This document shows positions 1 to 12,300 of a stretch of DNA of 64,000 nt, piece by piece (positions within the stretch are counted from its first letter, which is position 1; every line of letters starts with the position of its first letter). The notes under the pieces were generated by a model. The model ran no database searches. It was not told where the DNA came from and saw only the letters and a list, made by a program, of their open reading frames with translations. Location: NCBI GenBank assembly GCA_004794785.1, contig SJOL01006595.1, forward strand, positions 189,294-253,293. Reading direction: 5' to 3'. This stretch comes from Opisthorchis felineus (taxonomy: Eukaryota > Platyhelminthes > Trematoda > Opisthorchiida > Opisthorchiidae). Both the position numbers and the translations under genes were made by a program.

Positions 1-2480
1 TTTATGCAATTGATGAAATACGTAACGTTATAATGAAAGCAAAAGAAAGGTACAAAACACTACAGCAGTGATACACTGATATTTGTGTGTTCATTGGGGA
101 CCGTAGATAACTCCGTACCGAAGCCTGAAACCGCTTGTGCACTATCCTCATTCTTAGTTACACCACATATGCACTTTGGAGCGGTAAATGCTGATTAACA
201 GCTAATCCGCAATTTAGCAAGCACATTGTTCAACTTACCATGATTAATTACGAGGTTATCTAAAACATGTTGCTTGATCCAAAAGCCCCATTTCAATATA
301 GTTTGACCAAAAATGCCCTGTCACTTATCACATTATCCAAAACGGATTACTCAGATTGGGTCTCAGTTTATTTCGCCTTGCGTGACTGCTCCAGAACGAC
401 CTAAATACTTAGCTTCATCAGGTTAATTTTCAATGTCGTATTTTACCAAAACCTTTGAAATTGAGGCAGCGGTTCATTAGTTTATTGGAAAATACGCTTT
501 AAACAACATACACCCGCTACCCAAATAAAAGCTGTCTTACAAGAACTGTTGAATCAGGCTATTCTTGATGATCCACAGTTGGGTATGTTCCTCAAACTGA
601 GGGACACAGCAATCCTTGTTGACGCAACGCTTATTTGAAGACTTATCCAGAGGTAATCCCCATAAAATTCCTTCAATGACTTCCGAATTTCCTTGTCGCT
701 ACTTGAGAAAAGCGCCGATAGAAACAACATCACTATTGGCTTTGCATCCCTGTAAGGTTTGTGGACGCAAACTGCTCCAACAATCCAGTCTATTTGGTGT
801 TAAAACTGCAACAGGTAAACACGCGGCAAATGACACAGTGTCCTGGAAAACGTATATCTCATTCTGGCACTGTACCCCGTATGCAGTCTTATCTTCCCCT
901 GTGGAGCATGTTGTCCTAAAGTTACACGTATTTGCTAAGCACCAAACCTTACTATTACAGCACTTGAGAAGATGGAGAGTAAAATAACAGTCCACCCTTG
1001 GTGCGAAGCTATATGCATAAGCTACACATGTTTGTACTCAGAGCGATTCCGGATCCTGCACAAAATGCAATTTTTGTTTCAGTACGTTTTAGAAATATTT
1101 ATCTTTCACAAGTTTGCACTCTGATCTCACACAAAAGCTATCCATCAGAACCCACGTTAAACCATTTTTCGGGTTAAAATATCGCACTTACATCTCGAGA
1201 ATCTCTAGTCAGGAGACCAACTAAGGCTACACACCGACCTGGAGAAGGACACTGTGACACAAAGAAAAACCAACGTCTCCACCAGTCAGCTATATTACGT
1301 CGGATTGAGAGCTGCAGCCCAAAGTAATAAGAAAGATATCACGTTCAATCTGCAGAAATCTACCCGTACCACATTACAAGACCGACCTAACCGCGACCTT
1401 GGAAACCCAGGCTGTTGTTTTTGGGTAAGCTGCTTGCTATAGGACATAAAGCATTTATATTTCATTTGCTTTGGCTGCACACGCAAATAGAAAACACAAC
1501 ATGGACGACCACCGAAGATTGTCCTGGCCACTCAAAGTGAGAGTGCTCCCATCGACCAAAAGGCAACAAAGTTCACATCCAAGGAAATATTTTGTCTGAA
1601 AATAAAGCGTGACCGCGGGAGGCACTAAGGTGGTTTGAGAACAACGAGATGATTGTGATGCATCAGGGCCGAGATTTTGCTCTGCGTCCTTGTCATTGGT
1701 GCATTTGATCGAGACAGTATCTGGTCTGAACATCCCGTTCTTGACCATGTACACGAAGTAGTCCGCATGCTCAGAGGTTCGAACATGTTCCCAAACACCA
1801 GAAATATCCTCAACAGTCAAGTTCAGTAGAAGGATTCAGCGACGTTGATCGCTCCATCTATTGTTGCAACAGTAGAAACGTTGCTGACGAGTAAGTCAAG
1901 CAAAAGAGAGATTACCGGAGGAAAGCATAAGTATGCCGACATGATCGCACAAGACGTAGTGAATGTGTGTTACTCATCGTCCGAGGGTATTATATTCCGC
2001 GCTCACCACTACCTCAGCTCACCATGGGGAAATGTATGACAGATTCTGGGCTGCAAAAGCCTTACGGTAATATATTAAACGCCGGGTTTGACGCCATCAG
2101 TCAGAAGTAATAATAAAAATTGAAAGACCGATGGTTGTTCTTTGGGCTCCAAATGCCATTCATTCCCCTGGCCCAACGACAGTTACACAAATTCTGCCGA
2201 GCTGTAAACGAAAATTTCTGCATCGCATTTCGACAGTCATGCGTGCAGACACTTGCGCGTAGCAGCAAGTTTAGCAGCATATTTCGCATCACCTGTGACC
2301 TAATGCTATCGCAGGGGAGCTCGTAAAATTTCGCCAGCTCCCGGAACCTTGGGTCTGGACCCATTAGACACTTCGATGGTGCTGTTATGTTTGATCAACA
2401 GGGTATCGTAGTGTCTGATACGCATTATCATTTGCGCCTTTTGAACCCAAAATTGTCTGCCTGGGCCTGAGTTCCTTTGT
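1..2480. other. 3' flank, no recognised gene
   Basis: Scattered short open frames occur on both strands, none with recognisable protein motifs or convincing splice context. A minus-strand frame near 2101-2364 is moderately protein-like but unrecognised. Confidence 0.5.
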
Positions 2481-2483
2481 ATC

Positions 2484-2660
2484 CCAGTGTTGAAACAGCT
2501 AGATGTCAATAATGCCAGGCCAGCGGTGAGGTTTTACAATATATCTCGAAGGAGAGGTAAACTCCCGTGCGAAAAGAACGCTGTTATTCCGATATTCAAA
2601 TCAGGCACCAGGAAAAAGTGTACCAGTTTGGTGCCGGAAGAGTTCAAAACTCTACACCAC
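2484..2660 (+). mobile_element. CR1/jockey-like LINE reverse-transcriptase fragment
   Basis: The translation RRRGKLPCEKNAVIPIFKSG followed by TRKKCTS matches the start of the reverse-transcriptase domain of CR1/jockey-type LINEs, where the usual pattern is Gly-x-x-Pro-x-x-Trp-Lys-x-Ala-x-Val-x-Pro-Ile-Phe-Lys-x-Gly. The expected Asn-Tyr-Arg-Pro-Val-Ser-Leu is degraded (SLVPEEFKTL). Only a short piece survives and it has no catalytic Asp-Asp. It overlaps in LINE coordinates with the fragment at 3.1-3.75 kb, so it comes from a separate copy. Confidence 0.65.
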
Positions 2661-3119
2661 ACATGTGAGGCCACGCCTGGAACACAAGACTCAGTGGCTG
2701 TAGACAAGAAATGGACAAGAGTAAACGTGTCTAAAGGACGACCACACGCTTGATGAAAGGGTTGAGAGTGGTCATACATGATAGCCTGTGGCAACTTACT
2801 TTCCAAAAGTGACAGCGGCGCAGGAAGTGACCATATTGCTATTCCTTACAACTTTAATGATGATAAGACATCAAAATACTCGCCAAATGGCTGCCACGCG
2901 ATGACGATCAAAAGTGGGGAAGTTGTTTTGCGCTCCGAAAGCAAAGTGGCTGTATGCTGCCAGTTAGGTTCCGCCTGTTACTCCAGGTTGTCAATCTAAG
3001 GAACTCGCCGCCTGCTACGGGGCCAGAAATCCATAGTCTCACGCACGTATAAGAAAACTTCATGCGCGCAGACTTCCCAGAAATGAGTAGCTTCCGGCCT
3101 AAGAATTCATAAGACTGAC

Positions 3120-3745
3120 GCGGTGTTCGTCCCGGAAAGCCAGAGCGCAGTCGGACGGACAAAAAACTACCTAAAAGGGTTCGGCGTCTTCTGGAAAGAG
3201 GTCCCAACTATTTTCCCGAAAGACAACTACAGGTGACACAGAAGACTAGCTGGTACTTCGTAAAATGCGGAACCGCTGTAAATCAGAAATTCGCAAATGG
3301 AACATACGGAAACAAGCCACAATAATGAATCTTGCCCGGAAAAACAACAATGTGCTATTTAAGTACATGAGACACCGCCGGAAAAATAGGCCAGCCGCCC
3401 CCTCCTTGAAAGACAGAAACGGGGAAACCACAAGTGACCCAATAGTCATCTGAATTCTACAGCGAATAATATGCAGGACTGTATTCTGCCCAAGCGACAT
3501 CGTCACATCCAAACTTGTCAAGACGTAACTACAAACAGCCTCTCACCAGCTTGGTCTTCACAAAGGAGGACGTTCGTCAACTCTGACACAAGACAAACCC
3601 CTTCAGTGCGTTGAACCAAGACGAGGTCCGTTCATGAATCCTGAGGGGCAGGTCGCTGACGCTGCCAATGCATTTTTACCTGGTGTTTCGTCAGTCGCTC
3701 GACAAAGGCAACTTTTCCTCTGGTTGCACGATTGCAAGGAACCAA
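3120..3745 (+). mobile_element. CR1-like LINE fragment, region before and at the start of the reverse transcriptase
   Basis: In shifting frames the translation shows KLPKRVRRLLERGPN, NRCKSEIRKWNIRKQA, FKYMRHRRK, PSLKDRNGET, FTKEDVRQL, then a degenerate Asn-Pro-x-x-Ala-x-x-x-Asp-Glu and HFYLVFRQSLDKGNF. This order matches the linker between the endonuclease and reverse transcriptase of CR1-type LINEs, up to the Phe-x-x-Ser-Leu-x-x-Gly helix. Several frameshifts and stops show it is dead. It is truncated at both ends. Confidence 0.75.
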
Positions 3746-5911
3746 ATTAACACAACATAAATTATAACGTGGGCTTAGGCATCATTGCTGGGTGAAACCT
3801 CACTTCACAGCCCTCGGAGAGGAAATTCAAAGTGAGCTGGGACTCATAGAAATTCCATTTAGTCTTTCGTTAGTTGATTTGTTAGACCCGGAGTATTTGC
3901 TGCTTCACACTCTTACTTTGACTTGTAACCCCTGGGAAAGTACTGATCGATGCTGGCTAACTACTAACTGTCTCTATGCTGAGTAGAACAAAGCCGTGAA
4001 GGAATTCATCACGACAGCAGATGAACCATAATACGGAGCGTGTCTAAGTGGTTAGTGGTTGCGGAGTAAGGTATACTCTTCCGTGAACAATGTGGATGGT
4101 CAATCAAACACCTCCGCCAATGCACCTTCCGACCTCTTCAACTCCTAGACTGTCCTCAACTTTTATTGAAACTTGGATAACTACCATAGTGTCATAAGGT
4201 ATCATTGGTTGAAATACACGTTGGTAACTATTAGTCAGTAGGAAAACGCGGCTAGGTGGTCAACGAGAAACATTTAGAAATATGGGCTCAGCCTGTCCAT
4301 TGGAAGATGATTTTGGACTGCCCTGCTTGGGAACACAAAAGGCTACCCAAAAGTCTAAGTTAGCTGGCACGACAAGCCAATCGAGAGTTTTTTAGTGAAG
4401 GGCCGCATGAACCATACATTTTGGTAACGACCCAAGCCAGCGAAAAAATACTAATCCGCAATCCGCATTGGTCTTTGAATGCCCATGCGAATTTTTTGGA
4501 GCAAAGCGTACATATCGGCAGTCGGCAATATGATGAGAATTTGTCTTCAGTAAAAAGGTCACCATTACACCCTCAATACCAACAAATTCAGGTTTGAATT
4601 CTTGGAACCGTTTAGACCAAATGACCTTATGGTTGTTTCCCATGACGAACTAGGCCATACAGATCATCCACCGTATATTTGCTCAACACCTACTGAGATC
4701 ACAACTACCCCAAACCCCGCAGGATATCAAAACAAACTGTCGTGGACACAGTTTCGCAGTCCCAATTTTCCTAGGTATATTTTGAATCCACAGCTATATA
4801 AATAATAACACCCTTGATTTCACTTGTAGATTTTACCTGTCTATACGACGCAGCCTTAGCTATTCCAAGCTTGAGTTCACCACTTGTCCCGGCGATTTTT
4901 CCGTGCTATTTCCGGTTATTTTATGAACCCCTTGATCAAAAGTATAAGTTTGCTACCTTTTACCACGGTACTTCTTTCTGAACTGAAGTGAAGTTAGAGT
5001 GCTGTAATCCTCCAAGTAAATGATGTGCTTTAGTTGCATTTATAACCATTCTGTGAATAAGCACCTTCGGATTCGGAACTGAACCATGGGTTACACCATT
5101 CGTCATTATACCTGAAGGAGGCGTATCCCCTTTCCATGTCACGCGATAGGACCAAACATCGCAATTTCGCCTTCTTCCCCTCGAACTCATTACACCTTAC
5201 GTGTAACTATTGTGCCGACATGGACGGTTTGATTTCCATCTGCTTCCTGGCTTATGTGTTTTCTAGTTTCACCTCGGCGTTTTCATGTCTTTTCACATGC
5301 TGCTGATCATGGCGAAACTTGACAAAGGTATCTAGCTTCGCTGACTACAGTCTCTTTTAACTCTGAGGTCAGAAATGTCACTTCTGTATGCAAGGGTATA
5401 GTCTTTCCTTAGAGGTATACCTGACCGTCTCTGTTGCTATGGACCAGTACATCCTAGCTATTGAACCCTATTTCTGAAGAGCATATCGGAACTAATGCAG
5501 AAAAGAGAGAAGCTGAAAGAGAAACCAAATATCCAGGTGACTGCGAGGAAACATGCACATTTGCAGGTACAGCTTCTGATTACTATCTTTTCAATAGACA
5601 ATACAATTAAATACAACAGACAACACACGCTGATTAAAGCAGGTGTTATAAAACGATTGGAAAACGTCACGTATGTTCGTCATGTAAGAACTGAAAGCAA
5701 ATGAAGTCAAACGATGTTTCAGCAAGATTAGAAATTAGTATATAATCTCTGGCCTTGAATAGCGAAATTAAGGTAAGACACGAAGTTGTCTGACATATTG
5801 TGTTGAAACAACTATCACATTTATACCGACTAATGACAGCGAGACTGACGGAGTGGAAAATGTTGAATTTTGCAGTCGTGGGTTTCAGCAAACTCAAATA
5901 CAACCGTGCAA
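3746..5911. other. 3' flank of the iGluR gene
   Basis: No gene was recognised. A short tRNA-like A-box context (gtgtctaagtggttag) lies near 4042 without a clear B box. One AATAAA on the minus strand lies near 4160, too far from the stop to assign with confidence. Confidence 0.4.
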
Positions 5912-6356
5912 TCATTTTTTGCTCTCCAGTGGTTCTCTATGGGGTGTTTGCAGAAGGCTGGTCGCTGAGGTGTTCTGAGAGCAGCATGTTCGCCGCCGAC
6001 CTGCGTAGCGAAATTCGTTCGCCCATGTCTCTGGGAGTGCATCCAACATGTTTACACTCAGTCGTCTTGGTCCAGCTGGAACCACGTCTCCTTCCGTTAC
6101 TTCCGGATTTTGTCCAACAGCTCTTTTTCTTTTGCACTCTTGAATTCGCTTACTCAGGATTCGGTAATAGAAGTTTTCAAAGCCAAGCACGAATACCGAA
6201 AGCACTATGGCTAGCAGAAGAATTAGAGCTTCACCCCACACGTCACGAAATGTTACTTGACAGTACTGAGCTTCCATGTCATTGCAATTCTTTGGGGAAA
6301 ACCACCATTTTCTGAAAGTTCGATGCACTGTTCCAGTTTCCTGAAGGCGCTTTAGG
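5912..6356 (-). CDS. iGluR exon 14 (M4 and cytoplasmic tail, stop codon)
   Basis: The acceptor is cttcaaatttag and the stop TGA is at 5914-5912. LKRLQETGTVHRTFRKWWF matches the Leu-Gln-Glu-x-Gly-x2-x-x-Lys-Trp-Trp helix that closes S2. C827 in SPKNC is the second half of the conserved disulfide. M4 is ALILLLAIVLSVFVLGFENF. The tail of about 80 residues is rich in Arg and Lys near the membrane (RIQECKRKR) and ends PLESKK, with no evident PDZ-binding end. I saw no AATAAA close downstream on the minus strand. Confidence 0.95.
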
Positions 6357-9300
6357 CTAAATTTGAAGACCAACAGAGCAAGACGTATTGAAGTGAAAAT
6401 AAAATCATTTTCGTTATGACACCAAACAAGGGGATATTATAACACACTGTGAGATGATCAATATGGCATTTGTGGTCAAAGTCCTATTTATTCGCACCAG
6501 TTACTGAACCTGAAAAATATTTATTTATGCTATCTACAGTCATAAGCACCAATGGGAACGACCGCTGATCCCTCCTCAAAGTCTGTGCTTTTTTCAATTT
6601 GAGTCGCCCGTAAGAGTGCTTTGTGAAAAGCAAAGAACCCGTCTCATATATCCACAATATATCACCAGCGACTAACGCCGTTTGTCGAGGTTTTCACGCC
6701 CTTTATTGGACTCTACCTTAAAGATATACCTAGATATTTGTTTTTTTTCTACCGGAGTTGCGTTGAACTATTCTGGAAACGAAGCCGTGCGGGGTCAACA
6801 GTTATAAGTTAAACAAACTTACTAGTCACTAAATGGTCTCTCAAAATCCCGACCGGGCGCAACTGCAAACCCCGAAGGCTCTGCTTTGAACTCAATGGGT
6901 AGAATCTGCAAGTTTTCGCAATCCTGGGAGGCTATGTGGTGAAGTATTCCCGAGTCGTGGATTACAATATGTCGTGGATCATTTCGTATTAACATCACTC
7001 CTTCGGTTGCAGATTTGAAAAAGTTGCGATTTTCGGAAATTCTCTCATAGAGAGCTTGTAGTCTGGCATCGTGTTTCGCATTCTGTAAACAGAAAATGTA
7101 AACTTGTGAAGCAGCCACCTAATGAATACAAAATGTCCTGTTGTTCAAGTGGGATATTAAGAGGAATGATCCCCATTTAGGACCAGCCGTGGAACTTGGT
7201 CATACTAGGAGGTTTCAATTTAAGTAATCGACCAAATCCCCGGTTTCTTGTGAGAACTGAGTGGCTTTATAGTAAAGTATTAAGTTTCTTGGCCTCTGCA
7301 ATGTATTGCATTCCCTATCCTTATACCTCTTGTGAATTACAATTCTGGTATAGTTGCCAATGAACAGGGAACTTGACGCCTATTTTCCGGTGAAATCTCA
7401 TTAACTAGATTGAGTGCTATGCTACTTTGTCCATGGTCCTGCTATAATTTACCATTCAAATTTCCAACTTCCATTAGATACTTCGATTTACCGTCTTCGG
7501 AACTATGGCCACGTGACTAACCTGTTCCATGGTGAAGTTGTAAGACTTATTTACTTGTCAAATCAGCACTGGAAAGCTGATCTGTTGTAACACTTTCTGT
7601 AGATGAATGCAAGATGAAATTTAGGAAAGCAGCTTTCTGCTCGTTGTTATGTGTTCCAATGAAATTCAAACTGCGCGCGAAAAAGTTTGACGAAACTAAT
7701 TCGGTGGTTTTTGGCGGGTTTTCAGCCCGGACTATCATAATTATTTCATGGAGTTTATTTTAAAGATGGGTCCACTTAAAAAGCACTCTGAAAGTGGAAC
7801 ACAGTTAGGCTTAAAACATGCTCAGGTAGGTCGTGCATACAACGTTTTTCAAACTAAACGAGCTTGTATGGTTTGGTGAAGTATAGTAATCCGATCAGTG
7901 TTTACCAATACAGTTCTGGGTTGTGTGAATTGAATTGAATGTGGTCCACGAGTGCACGTTTTAGACACGGCGTGTGAAAAATTCTTGGGCTCCACTAGTT
8001 GTCAGCAGCACTGTTACCTGGATAATGATAATCGGTAAGGATTGAGGAGATATCATATTCTTCACAAAGTGTGAGAATCTGGATTATTTAGGAAGATTGC
8101 CAACCTCACAACTGAGTTTCCACTGAACGACTAAGCCGGAAAAACTGACCTTTTCTTCGCCTTTTTTACGAACTCCAGAACAATCACTTTTAACCTTACG
8201 TCCCTAATATGATTTTATGATCAGACGCACTACATTCGAACCAAGGCATTAGCTCTGTGTGGTATTCTTCATTTGCAATGCTCATTGGATAGTAATGGAA
8301 ATATTCACTTGATATAACTAGTAGATCCAAACTTGAACGTCCTAGCCCACCATATCTAAATAAAAATCTACCTTTATCCCAGTGCTTGCTTTTCCCGATT
8401 TTGGGATAATGGTGAGTAATATGAAAGCCTAAACTGTCCTAAATTTTCAGTTGCATTTGGAATTAATTTTTTGCCCGTCATTTGAATAATAAAGTTCATG
8501 CAACCCCTCCTTTTGTGGATGTCTTTCTTTGACAAAAAAGAGATGACTGGAATGTCGACAACTAAGATCCCTGGAATGGAGGCGAACTCCCGAAAGAGTA
8601 CACGGGGAGCGCTTTCACAGCTTCCTGAAGGATGTCGGATAGCTGGAGAGTTTAGTCCTGGCTCCCATTTGAGATCTCATAAAGTCGTTACCTGAAGACT
8701 GGTTCTTCCGCCTTCTAGGGGTCATGAACCTGACTGCCTAAAATAAAGGCGGTAAAAGTCCGCATGCTTCAAGGGCCACGAGGCGACTCTGAAGAGCGTG
8801 TCCTGTGAAGACAAGCCAATGCCTACATGACTTCCTAGGAATTCGGAAACTAGCTAAACAACTATCTGAAGTGCAAAACTGGACAGATAACAGTGCCACT
8901 AAATGGATTTTGAGAATTGCGCCAAATAAAAAACAACAACAATCAGCTTCTAATAATCAGTTTTAAAGCCTACAGGTTTTCCGTTCAGTGAGAATCGGAT
9001 GCTCTGCGAGGGTCGCAAAAGTTCGGAAGCAATGGCCATACGGAGCACTCGTAGTTACTTCCCTGACTAATTTCTCCAGCTTATTAAGGAAAACCACTGA
9101 ATGGGGCCTAAATTTGTCAGCTCTAATACCACAAATTTGATGTCAATCACCAGGTATTAGTTGTTTATCGTAGCCTGTTTTTGCCCATTGCTATTGTTCT
9201 CTACCGCCAGTTTGTCACCGTATGGCTTGTGTGCATAGGACGCTGTTCCTGGAAATTTGAGTAACGCAAGCGTTGTGAGATACGACATTACAAATGCTAC

Positions 9301-12300
9301 CTTGGAGCGATTTAAGCCTATTATAAAGCAGAGGCATTGCTGTTAAAATGACTTTTGAGACTATTAAGGAGGATTTTTCAAATTTCCCTCTCTGGTTGAT
9401 GCCATTCTGGGTTGTAACATCGCTTGTACTCAATTCAATTCGAAGACATAAAAATTTCAATAGATCTGCCCTAAAACACATGGCATAGATAGGCAAACCC
9501 TTAAGCATAAACCATCTACAAAATAACCAACAATAAAGGCAACAACCAAACAGTAAATACTGAGTAGTTTGTCATATGAGATTCTTCAAAGTCCCTTAAA
9601 TACTATGCCCTTTTGCACAACCTGGTAAACCGGTTTTGTATAAGAATCATAGTACCCCTCAAAATATGTTCCCCTCCCAAAGACTCTTAAACGATTTTTT
9701 CATGTAAGGGCCTTACAGATGAGGGGTCATGATGCTGAAAATAAAAAAAATCGATATTCACCGCTCTCCTACCTGCAAAAATTTCCAAAGATTGCTGTTT
9801 TCTTGTCGAAAGCAGACACATCTGGTATACTATCAGATAACTTTATATCGCTGCGATGGGAAACGGAATGCACGGGAAAATATCCATATTACTTGCTTTT
9901 TCCCTCAGCGTTGTTTATCACTATTCTGTTAAATGTTATAAGAGGCTGATATAAACTTAAATGCTACGGTTAAATTTTCCAGAATTGGACCACTGCCCTC
10001 AGCAGCACAGCATTTCTAAAAATAAGGATGACGTCTGAATTGATGGGAAGCCGAAGGTTAATTTTTGTGTATTTTCCAGGAGGTGGTAATACCTAATTAC
10101 CTGGGAGTTAATTTCAATTTTTCCGAGAGACTATCTCATGATGAACACGAAAATATACACCCAAATTACAACCAAGACGCAATACTGCGATCGCAATAAG
10201 TATTACACCAGAAAAGCCTCCCGCGAAAATGCTTTTGTGGAGGCTTGTAACAAAATGTGGGAAATGATATAGACCAATTTCCAAGCTTTCAAAATGAACC
10301 TGTAACAATAAGTAGACTCAACCAAGTTAGTACTGAGTGTTCACCGGGAAAATGTGGTTGTATATATCGTACAATAAGTTCATATCTGTTTGGTTAACAT
10401 GGTATAACTTTGAAACGCCTTCCAATAAAATGCGCAGCAATCAGCTTTTACCTCCTCAGGCGAACATTCCGAAGTCTTCAAGAAGACATACTGGTGTGAA
10501 TGTACTGAAGGCACTGACAGAAACAAATGTGGCCTATACTTATTATTTGTGCATCCTGAAAAATGGCTCAGTCGGCAACCGAAAATGCTTTCACGGAAAT
10601 ACTTTCTCCTTGTATGAATTAACGAAAGAATGAAGTTCACAGGATTGCGGCAACTGCGGAGACAGAAACTGAGGGGCCACAGCTTTATACCATAATAATT
10701 AATCGTACTTGACATGCTCAGTCAGTACGTGGCTTTAATGAACTATTCTTGGGTCGACCGGACACAGGTATGTGCCCGGTTGAAGATATTTGATATGCTA
10801 TTTAAAGATGTTTTACATTCCTTCCCAACAAACATGTTTCTAATGTAATGTGGCATCCTGGTGTTTCTCAGCTGTAGCCATCATTCCGATGCGACGCCAA
10901 AAGTAGGAGCCTTCATGGACCAGAAGATGATACTGGCATAGTTTCCTTAGTTGGCGGGGTTACACAGTTCTTCAGACAAATACTGAAGGTGGTTTTACGA
11001 AGTCAGAATACGAACCACTCCTTATTAGATGGGCGTCTCAGCAGGGTGGTGAGTAAAGATTTGACAAACCTGTTCCACTGAGGATGCTGCTGCTCAAATT
11101 GTATTTTGGAAAAGGTCACTCTTTCAAGTCCCCAATAGCAGTGACATTAACTTCACTCTGCCGGCCATGAAAGGCAACAAAGCCGGTCTTACACCGATTT
11201 GAGAAATGAAAAAAGAACAATGAAATACCAGTTCCTGTGTTTTTATTCGAAATAAAGATGGGCCTCCGGGATTTCGTACCTAATCTACATTCTTTCAACT
11301 CGGGCATTCAAAAGTGAACAAACACGCTTTGTCTAGAAGCACTCAAAGAAAACATCCTTTATTGTTTCATGTTTTTAGAGCTGTACAAATTTTTCACCGA
11401 TTTGACTGCACTGATTGTATAGTATTCCACAAGAGTGTTTTTTTCTCACTAAGATAAACTGTCCATATCCTTTAAGACATCAACCCCCCCCCCCCAAAAA
11501 AAAGACTGTGATTTTTTTGCTACTGTAGGATTGTGGTGTGCGCAATGTAATATCTAAAAAGCGTTTCAAATGATGTTTTTTTATTAAGAATAATGCTAAC
11601 CCTTACCTAAGGGCCAGTCTTTCCCGGTAGGCCTGATGCTTTGCTAAAATACACTCAAGTCTCTGTGGGGCTTTCACTGTCAAGCTCTTTATTCAGTGTC
11701 AGTATTATAAGCGACTAACAAGGCTGAATGAGCACAACATTGCAAACAGATAGACACGCATCAACTACTGCACTACACAGCATTCATCTCCAGATTTATG
11801 GAAACAGTGATGTCGCCGAAACTGCCAGAACATTCCTCCTCCTTATATGGTCTTTTAGGGTGAAAGAAAAAAGAAGGTAAACGAATCATCGCGTTTCCTA
11901 ATCACAGTTAATAGGTATTAGGAAATTCCCTCTTTATCCCTCGTGACAAAACATCTAGAGCAGTTACATGAGCTTCATAACTATTTTAGCGTTAGAAAAC
12001 TACAAAAGTATACGTTCAGGAGGGTGCATCCGAAAGATACAAAACAGACATCCTTAGGACACGTACGATGATCATTTAGACACGGATATATGGAGTAATG
12101 ACGATATTACCCGAGGCAGCAGCCAGTAAGCTTTCATGGGTTAATAAAACATGTTTATCAACTAGTGTAACGGTGGGTACTACTGATGAGGCATGCGAGT
12201 AACATGTGTTCTCGTAACTTCGCCTTGATCTGATGGAAGGTGGGATTTATTACGGAATTTGTGGAACTACTTTACAGTTTTTGCTTGCAATTGTTCGATA

